From Rheinheimera sp. (GTDB taxonomy: Bacteria; Pseudomonadota; Gammaproteobacteria; Enterobacterales; Alteromonadaceae): a stretch of 25,589 nt of DNA. The notes beneath the pieces are model-generated. The model ran no database searches. It was not told where the DNA came from and was given only the letters and a program-made list of their open reading frames with translations. The position numbers and the translations under genes are program-made. This document shows, piece by piece, positions 1 to 5,666 of the stretch; position 1 is the stretch's first letter; each line of letters begins with the position of its first letter. The stretch is taken from positions 1-25,589 of the forward strand of contig DMYW01000039.1 in assembly GCA_003482455.1 (NCBI GenBank). The letters run 5' to 3'.

Positions 1-995
1 CGGGCTTGGATATTTCGGAGAAACGCTTGCCGCAAGACGGCCGGTTTCAGATCCGCGTCAAAGGCCAAACCATCGACGTGCGGATGTCGACCATGCCGGT
101 GCAATTTGGCGAATCCGTGGTGATGCGGTTGCTTAATCAATCCAACGGCATCCTCGAGCTGGAAGCAACCGGTATGCCGGCCGATGTGGTTAAACGATTG
201 CGGCGTATTATGCAATCGCCACACGGCATGGTGCTGGTGACGGGGCCGACCGGTTCCGGTAAAACCACCACTTTGTATGGCGTGTTATCGGAGCTGAACC
301 AACCAGGCGTGAAGATCATCACGGTGGAAGACCCCGTGGAATACCGTTTGCCACGGATTAACCAAGTCCAAATCAATCACAAAATTGGCTTGGACTTTGC
401 CAGCGTGCTGCGCACCAGCTTGCGGCAAGACCCAGATGTGCTGATGGTCGGTGAAATGCGCGACCAAGAAACCGCAGAAATGGGTTTGCGCGGTGCACTA
501 ACCGGCCACTTGGTGTTGTCGACGCTTCACACCAACGACGCGGTCAGCAGTACCTTGCGCTTGATTGATATGGGCGCTGCGCCTTATTTGGTGGCGTCGG
601 CGCTGCGGGCTATTTTGGCGCAGCGCCTGGTGCGGCGCATTTGTCCGCATTGCAAAGCGCGCTATCAGCCGGACGAATTAGAACAAACCTGGCTGACGCA
701 TTTCCAAGCGCCAAGCAGCTTGCAGTTTTTCCGCGGCATGGGCTGCCAGTCATGCAACTACAGCGGTTACAAGGGCCGCATCGGCGTGTTCGAGCTGTTA
801 GTGATCACCAAACCGCTGGCGGATGCACTGCGCCGCAACGACCCAGATGCGTTTGCCCAAGCGGCGTACGGCGATGCTGATTTCCGCACGTTAGGCTCGA
901 TGGCGTTGGACTATGCCAGTCAAGGCATCACTACGCTGGATGAAGTGATCCGGGTGTCCGAATACGTCGAACTCGATAGCGGAGGCGTGCGCTGA
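1..995 (+). CDS. mshE: MSHA pilus extension ATPase MshE (5'-truncated by window edge)
   Basis: This is the C-terminal part of a GspE/PilB-family hexameric ATPase that powers assembly of the MSHA pilus at the cytoplasmic face of the inner membrane. The frame is open to the left edge (first full codon at 3), so the TTG at 6 is not a start; the N-terminal c-di-GMP-binding MshEN domain known for this family lies outside the window. Visible motifs are the Walker A loop GPTGSGKTTT (about 242-271), the Asp-box region ITVEDPVEY, the Walker B-like LMVGEMRD (about 440-463, with GEM in place of the usual GEI), the HLVLSTLHTND histidine motif, and a tetracysteine zinc site (CPHC near 643 and CQSC near 743). 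The stop codon overlaps the start of mshG by one base, so the two are translationally coupled. Confidence 0.93.
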   Translation, partial: GLDISEKRLPQDGRFQIRVKGQTIDVRMSTMPVQFGESVVMRLLNQSNGILELEATGMPADVVKRLRRIMQSPHGMVLVTGPTGSGKTTTLYGVLSELNQPGVKIITVEDPVEYRLPRINQVQINHKIGLDFASVLRTSLRQDPDVLMVGEMRDQETAEMGLRGALTGHLVLSTLHTNDAVSSTLRLIDMGAAPYLVASALRAILAQRLVRRICPHCKARYQPDELEQTWLTHFQAPSSLQFFRGMGCQSCNYSGYKGRIGVFELLVITKPLADALRRNDPDAFAQAAYGDADFRTLGSMALDYASQGITTLDEVIRVSEYVELDSGGVR

Positions 996-2230
996 TGGCG
1001 ACCTATCGCTACAAGGCTCGAGACAACAAAGGTGAACTGCAGCAAGGCGCTCTCGAAGCCAGTTCGCAGCAAGGGGCGTTAGAGCAGCTGAAACGCCGCC
1101 AATTGGTGACCTTGCAGCTGGAAGAGGATGCGGCAGCGGCTAGTCCTATGTCGTTGAATTTGAACGTTGAATTATGGCCGGCGCGCCTGAAACTGACCGA
1201 TCTAATCGTATTTTGCCGGCAAATGTATTCGTTGATGAAAGCCGGTATTCCGATCATTCGAGCGATCCGTGGCTTGGCCGAATCCACCAGCTCAGAGGTG
1301 ATGCACAAACAGCTACTGCAAGTCGCTGATGAATTGGAAAAAGGCCGTACCTTGTCGGCGGCGATGGCCGACCATCCGAAAGATTTTAATCGACTGATGA
1401 TTAGCATTATTCATGTCGGCGAAAACACTGGCCGCTTAGATCTGGTGTTTTTACAGCTGACCGATTATTTCGAACAAGAACTCGAGACCCGCAAACAAAT
1501 TAAACAAGCCACCCGCTACCCCTTGATGGTGCTGATCGCGTTGGCGATTGCGTTAGTGGTGGTGAATATTTGGGTGATCCCGCAATTTGCCGGCATGTTC
1601 CAGCGGTTTCACGCCGAATTGCCGTGGGCAACGCAAATTTTACTCGGTATGTCGTCGTTTTTCTTAGCGTATTGGCCCTTGTTGTTGCTGTTCCTGGGGG
1701 GCGCAATCGCCGGCATTTGGTATTGGCTGGGGACCAGCCAAGGTGGTTTGACGTGGGGACAATACAAGCTGAAATTGCCGGTCGTCGGTGATTTGATCAA
1801 TCGTGCGACGCTTGGGCGGTTTAGCCGTTCGTTGGCCTTGATGCTGAATTCCGGCGTGCCACTGACGGCCGCGCTCAGTCTTGTCGCTGATGCGGTCGAC
1901 AATGATTTTATGGGCGAGCGCATTCGCGAGATGCGACGCAATATCGAACGAGGCGAGAGCTTGTTGCGCGTCTCGTCACAAAGTGGGCTTTTTACACCGC
2001 TGGTGCTGCAAATGCTGGCGGTGGGGGAGGAAACCGGCCAAGTCGATGACATGCTCAAGGAAGTGGCCGAGTTTTATGAAAGGGAAGTTGCTTACGACTT
2101 AAAGAACCTGACAGCCAAGCTAGAACCCATCTTGATCGCGATTGTCGCGGGCATGGTGTTGATTTTGGCCCTGGGTATTTTCTTACCTATGTGGGATATG
2201 CTCAGTGCTTATCGGAATGGCGGCCGTTAA
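995..2230 (+). CDS. mshG: MSHA biogenesis inner-membrane platform protein MshG
   Basis: A 411-residue GspF/PilC-family polytopic membrane protein, the full usual length. It forms the inner-membrane platform that the MshE ATPase acts on. Two GspF repeats are visible: the first includes DLIVFCRQMYSLMKAGIPI (about residues 70-88), the second GRFSRSLALMLNSGVPL (about 275-291). Hydrophobic segments lie near residues 170-192, 215-245 and 378-400. The ATG shares its A with the TGA of mshE. Position between mshE and the pilins is the standard msh order. Paralogous PilC or GspF is the only alternative family assignment and the neighbours exclude it. Confidence 0.93.
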   Translation: MATYRYKARDNKGELQQGALEASSQQGALEQLKRRQLVTLQLEEDAAAASPMSLNLNVELWPARLKLTDLIVFCRQMYSLMKAGIPIIRAIRGLAESTSSEVMHKQLLQVADELEKGRTLSAAMADHPKDFNRLMISIIHVGENTGRLDLVFLQLTDYFEQELETRKQIKQATRYPLMVLIALAIALVVVNIWVIPQFAGMFQRFHAELPWATQILLGMSSFFLAYWPLLLLFLGGAIAGIWYWLGTSQGGLTWGQYKLKLPVVGDLINRATLGRFSRSLALMLNSGVPLTAALSLVADAVDNDFMGERIREMRRNIERGESLLRVSSQSGLFTPLVLQMLAVGEETGQVDDMLKEVAEFYEREVAYDLKNLTAKLEPILIAIVAGMVLILALGIFLPMWDMLSAYRNGGR

Positions 2231-2234
2231 CGGC

Positions 2235-2264
2235 TTGGCATTTCTGAAAAAAACTGTCATTAAT
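2235..2264 (+). promoter_or_regulatory. possible promoter for the mshBACDOPQ segment
   Basis: The 78 bases between mshG and mshB contain TTGGCA (2235-2240) followed, after 18 bases, by ATTAAT (2259-2264), an imperfect sigma-70 pair. A separate promoter ahead of the structural pilin genes is known in Vibrio MSHA loci, so one is expected here. The -10 match is only four of six and no other motif supports it. Confidence 0.3.
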
Positions 2265-2308
2265 TAAATGTACTATCAGTAACAGCTGCAACCCAGCGGA
2301 GATTTGTC

Positions 2309-2854
2309 ATGCGGACTATGTCGACTCGAGCACAGGGCTTTACCCTGATTGAATTAGTGATTGTGATCATTATCTTAGGTTTATTGGCGGCAACGGCGTT
2401 ACCCCGTTTCCTGAATATCACCTCGCAGGCGCAAGATGTTGCTGTAGAAGGCGTGGCAGGAAACTTTGCGTCAGCGGTTGGCATGGTGCGCGCATCATGG
2501 GAAGTCAGTGGTCGTCCAGCCGGTACCGGCGGTGTGGTGGATGTCGACTATGATGGCGTGGCCGTTTCAGTAGCGACTGCCAATGGTTTCCCTGCCGGTG
2601 GTTCTACTGTTGCCGCGCTTGCTGCAGCGAACTGTGACACAGTGTTGACCAGCATTTTAACATCACCACCGACGTCGACGACTGTGGCGGCTGACTACGC
2701 CAGCGCTTCGTTGTATGTGCGTGAGGACACCAACGTTTGTTTTTACCATCAGACCAGTGGCTTGTCTGCTGCGCCGACTGACACTTCGGCTTCCAATGGA
2801 TTTAGTTATGATCCAGCGAGCGGTCAAGTGACTGTATTTCTTGCTAAACCTTAA
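2309..2854 (+). CDS. mshB: MSHA-type major-like prepilin, MshB-like
   Basis: A 181-residue type IVa-like prepilin. The leader MRTMSTRAQG is followed by FTLIELVIVI: prepilin peptidase is expected to cut after Gly10, methylate Phe+1, and Glu+5 is present. The hydrophobic N-terminal helix runs to about residue 30. Two cysteines (109 and 144) could form the C-terminal disulfide loop. The LPRFLNITSQAQD and WEVSGRP segments resemble MshB proteins rather than MshA, and the gene sits directly before a second, more MshA-like pilin. The start is set by a good ribosome binding site, GGAGA, six bases upstream. The B versus A naming is inference from motif recall and order. Confidence 0.82.
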   Translation: MRTMSTRAQGFTLIELVIVIIILGLLAATALPRFLNITSQAQDVAVEGVAGNFASAVGMVRASWEVSGRPAGTGGVVDVDYDGVAVSVATANGFPAGGSTVAALAAANCDTVLTSILTSPPTSTTVAADYASASLYVREDTNVCFYHQTSGLSAAPTDTSASNGFSYDPASGQVTVFLAKP

Positions 2855-2873
2855 TTTGTAATTGGGATTGTTG

Positions 2874-3374
2874 ATGAAAAATTCTCGTGGTTTTACCTTG
2901 ATTGAATTGGTGATTGTGATTGTCATTTTGGGCATTTTGGCGATCACGGCGGCACCGAAGTTTTTAAACCTAGCCGGTGATGCACGTGCCAGTACCGTCA
3001 ATGGCGTTAAAGCGGCGTTGCAGTCTGCCAATGCAGTGATTTACAGCAAAGCAGTGCTGCAGAACAAACAAAGCAGCGCCAGTGCCACCATCACAGACAC
3101 TCAAGGTTCGGTTGATACTGTTTACGGCTATACAGCTGCCACCACAACCGCTGTGACTGCAGCGCTGGACGTCAACAGCTCGGATTACACCATCGCCGCA
3201 GGGGTCGCCAACAGCAATCTGTCGATGGCAACCACAGACGTGATGATTTACCCAACCGATACCACAGCGCCTACCGCTTCAACGACCACAGCGCAAGCGT
3301 GTGTGTTGGTGTATAAAGCGGCTGCATCAGCGACGGCCAAACCGACGCTGACCGCTTATACCACAGGTTGTTAA
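2874..3374 (+). CDS. mshA: MSHA major pilin MshA
   Basis: A 166-residue prepilin, the probable main structural subunit of the MSHA fibre. The very short leader MKNSRG precedes FTLIELVIVI with Glu+5. The segment APKFLNLAGDARASTVNGVK is typical of MshA. It has only two cysteines, Cys143 and Cys166, the latter being the last residue, which gives a C-terminal disulfide loop of about 22 residues. The body is rich in Ala, Thr and Ser. I chose the ATG at 2874 over the in-frame TTG at 2862 because it gives the short basic leader standard for this family. The gene follows mshB by 19 bases, with no terminator or obvious promoter between them, so the two pilins are probably co-transcribed. Confidence 0.87.
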   Translation: MKNSRGFTLIELVIVIVILGILAITAAPKFLNLAGDARASTVNGVKAALQSANAVIYSKAVLQNKQSSASATITDTQGSVDTVYGYTAATTTAVTAALDVNSSDYTIAAGVANSNLSMATTDVMIYPTDTTAPTASTTTAQACVLVYKAAASATAKPTLTAYTTGC

Positions 3375-3384
3375 TCGACTGCGT

Positions 3385-3894
3385 ATGCGTCAACCGGCGG
3401 CAGGTTTTACCTTAATAGAACTTGTCGTCGTGATCATGGTGGCCGCCGTTCTGCTGGTCAGTGCTGGCGGCCGATTTTTTTCGGCTTCCGACATCAGCCC
3501 TTATCAACTGCGTGACCAATTGCTTGGGCAGTTACGCCAGTTGCAAACCCGCAGTATGCAAGACGTGGCTGGGCTTAAACTGCGTTGCCCAGTGCTGGTG
3601 ATCCAAAGCAACGCCGCGGCGCTTGCCACGACGAATGCCTGTACCAGTAGTGCTAGTTTTACGCTCAACGGCAATGACCCATCCCAACTGAATTTTGGCG
3701 CGGCCCAAGTGACGGTTTCCAGCGGCAGTTTGCCGCAGCTGTTTCGGTTTGATAGCTGGGGGCGGCCGGTCAGTTACGATGCCAGTCTCAATAGCAGTTT
3801 TGCCTGCAGCAGTGGGTGCACCATTAGCATTAGCCAAAGTGGCGTCAGTGCGAACCTCTGTATCTCAAGTAGTGGATACATCTACGCATGTTAA
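3385..3894 (+). CDS. mshC: MSHA minor prepilin MshC
   Basis: A 169-residue prepilin with leader MRQPAAG before FTLIELVVVI (Glu+5 present), in the position occupied by mshC in all msh loci I know. The mature part is a GspH/FimT-like small minor pilin with several cysteine pairs toward the C terminus, ending in Cys. Minor pilins of this group are thought to form the initiation complex at the fibre tip. It begins 10 bases after mshA, again without a terminator, and its last seven bases overlap mshD. Assignment rests on the leader and synteny; the sequence after the helix is poorly conserved in this family. Confidence 0.83.
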   Translation: MRQPAAGFTLIELVVVIMVAAVLLVSAGGRFFSASDISPYQLRDQLLGQLRQLQTRSMQDVAGLKLRCPVLVIQSNAAALATTNACTSSASFTLNGNDPSQLNFGAAQVTVSSGSLPQLFRFDSWGRPVSYDASLNSSFACSSGCTISISQSGVSANLCISSSGYIYAC

Positions 3895-4436
3895 AACACG
3901 CTGGTTTTACCTTAATCGAATTGGTGATTGGCTTGGTGGTGCTGGCCTTAGTGCTGATGGGCTTTAGTGCGCTGTTAGTGCCCAATCAACAACAAGCGAC
4001 CCAGACCTGGCAGCAAGTGCGCGCAGCAGAGCTGGCGCACAGTTTGCTCAATGAAATCAGCGCACGCTCGTTTGATGAAAACTCCGATCGCAGTGGATCT
4101 GGCCTGCGCTGCGGTGAAACAGGCGCCAGCAGTTGCATCGCCAGCCTGCCGAGCTGCCCAAGTTCCGGCATGTCCAGCAGTACCGAAGAAAGCAGCCGTG
4201 CCAGTTACGACGACGTTGACGATTATCACTGTTTGCGCGCCGACGGCAGCAGCTTTGCTGATTTGCTTGGCGCGGATGTCGCGGCGGATTACAGCGGTTA
4301 TCAAGTGAGTATTGTGGTCAGCTATGCCGGCACAAGTGTCGGCATGTCAAATACGCTAGTGAAAAAAATCAATTTGACGGTGCAAACTCCGACTGCGCTG
4401 AGCATTGAATTCAGCGCGCTGAAGGGGAACTGGTGA
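3888..4436 (+). CDS. mshD: MSHA minor prepilin MshD
   Basis: A 182-residue prepilin with leader MLKHAG before FTLIELVIGL (Glu+5 present). This is a GspI/PilV-like minor pilin. A Ser/Cys-rich stretch at about residues 67-95 carries four cysteines. The ATG lies within the final codons of mshC (seven-base overlap), and the stop overlaps the start of mshO, both signs of translational coupling. It is expected to act with MshC, MshO and MshP in initiating pilus assembly. Confidence 0.84.
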   Translation: MLKHAGFTLIELVIGLVVLALVLMGFSALLVPNQQQATQTWQQVRAAELAHSLLNEISARSFDENSDRSGSGLRCGETGASSCIASLPSCPSSGMSSSTEESSRASYDDVDDYHCLRADGSSFADLLGADVAADYSGYQVSIVVSYAGTSVGMSNTLVKKINLTVQTPTALSIEFSALKGNW

Positions 4437-5254
4437 TGCGCCGTCGCTGCGGTTTTACCCTGATTGAATTGCTGTTGGTGATGGTGCTGCTAGGCATTAG
4501 CCTGGTTGGTGCTAGTCGAGTGATCCGCGCTTTTAGCAGCATGTATGACGACCAAGCCGAGCAAGATAGTTTAGTCAGTCAAAGTCGCTTTGTGCTGGAG
4601 CGGCTTAACCGGGAATTACGCGATATCACACCATATAGCGTGCGCTTAAGCAGCAGCGGGCAAAACCAGTGCCTTGAATTTGTGCCATTTACCCACAGTG
4701 GTCGTTATCGCAATTTGCCGCTAAGCCCCGACACCCGCAGTTACCTCGATGTGGTGTCGCTCGACACGAGTTTCACCGCCAGTGCAGGGCAATATCTGCT
4801 GGTCTATCCGACGCAAAATAGCGATGTCTATAGCAACAGCGGCCAACGAGTGCAGCTTGCCAGCACGCCGCTTGGCAACGATGGTGATGGCAACAGTGCC
4901 ACCTACCGGTTGCAATTCACTGCTGCAACTAGTTTTAGCCAAGGCTCACCAGCGCAGCGCTATTTTTTACTCGATAATCCAGTTAGTTATTGCGTGCAGG
5001 CCGGCCAGTTGTGGCGTTATCAGGGCTACACCTGGCAAAGTAGCCAGCCGATGCCCGGTGCAGGCTTGGCGGGGGGCGCGTTAATGGCCACGTCAATTAT
5101 CAATGATCTCAGCACGGCACCGGTGTTTACGCTCGACAATGCGTCGTTGCAGCGCAATAGTTTGATTAAAATCTGGTTGCAGTTTGCCAATAGCAGCGAC
5201 AGTAATACGGTGCTGAGTTTTCATCATCTGGTGCAGGTGCAAAATGTTCCCTAA
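4436..5254 (+). CDS. mshO: MSHA minor prepilin MshO
   Basis: A 272-residue prepilin with leader MRRRCG before FTLIELLLVM and Glu+5. The conserved helix continuation (QSRFVLERLNRELRD) is characteristic of the larger GspJ/PilW-like minor pilins, and the length fits MshO. I take the ATG at 4436, which shares its A with the mshD TGA, over the GTG one codon earlier. The last 11 bases overlap mshP. Its role is as a core minor pilin in the tip complex. Confidence 0.87.
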   Translation: MRRRCGFTLIELLLVMVLLGISLVGASRVIRAFSSMYDDQAEQDSLVSQSRFVLERLNRELRDITPYSVRLSSSGQNQCLEFVPFTHSGRYRNLPLSPDTRSYLDVVSLDTSFTASAGQYLLVYPTQNSDVYSNSGQRVQLASTPLGNDGDGNSATYRLQFTAATSFSQGSPAQRYFLLDNPVSYCVQAGQLWRYQGYTWQSSQPMPGAGLAGGALMATSIINDLSTAPVFTLDNASLQRNSLIKIWLQFANSSDSNTVLSFHHLVQVQNVP

Positions 5255-5666
5255 CGGCTTGAATTTCAAACTAAAACGCCAGCAAGGTGCAGCACTGATG
5301 TTGGCGCTGTTTGTGATATTACTGGCGGCAGGCATTCTAGCGGCTGTGGCGAATTTGCGCAGTAATGCCAGCCAAGCAGTGGTGTATGAAGTGCAAGGAC
5401 AACGCAGTTATTGGCTGGCCAAAGCGCAATTGGAGCTGGCATTGGTGCAACTTTATCCGCTGAATCAAGCCAGTCAGGCCTGCAGTGCGGTCAGCCCCAG
5501 TGGCCGTAGTTGGTCAAGCGACAGCTGGCAGAATTGCACCAGCAGTATTCGCTGCAGCGAAACTGTGGTCGACAGTCAGCGGGTGATCCGTCTGCAAAGT
5601 ACCGCCAGTTGTGGTTCAGGTACTGAGGTTGCCAGTCGAGTGCTGACTGTGGAGGCAGCCGGATGA
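5244..5666 (+). CDS. mshP: MSHA minor pilin-like protein MshP
   Basis: A 140-residue protein with one N-terminal hydrophobic segment (about residues 16-36). It lacks the FTLIEL motif of its neighbours. The sequence QQG followed by AALMLALFVILL looks like the atypical cleavage site of the GspK/PilX group, where Glu+5 is missing, so prepilin peptidase may cut after Gly15. Five cysteines lie in the C-terminal half. It overlaps mshO by 11 bases and mshQ by four (ATGA). The name follows from position and from this PilX-like N terminus. Confidence 0.82.
   Translation: MFPNGLNFKLKRQQGAALMLALFVILLAAGILAAVANLRSNASQAVVYEVQGQRSYWLAKAQLELALVQLYPLNQASQACSAVSPSGRSWSSDSWQNCTSSIRCSETVVDSQRVIRLQSTASCGSGTEVASRVLTVEAAG

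Noticed and set aside
6..8. TTG as a start for the first gene
   Set aside because: The frame is open to the left edge and begins mid-domain of a GspE-type ATPase, so the gene is cut by the window.
2235..2252. Sigma-54 promoter before mshB (TTGGCA)
   Set aside because: The required GC of the -12 element is missing at the correct distance.
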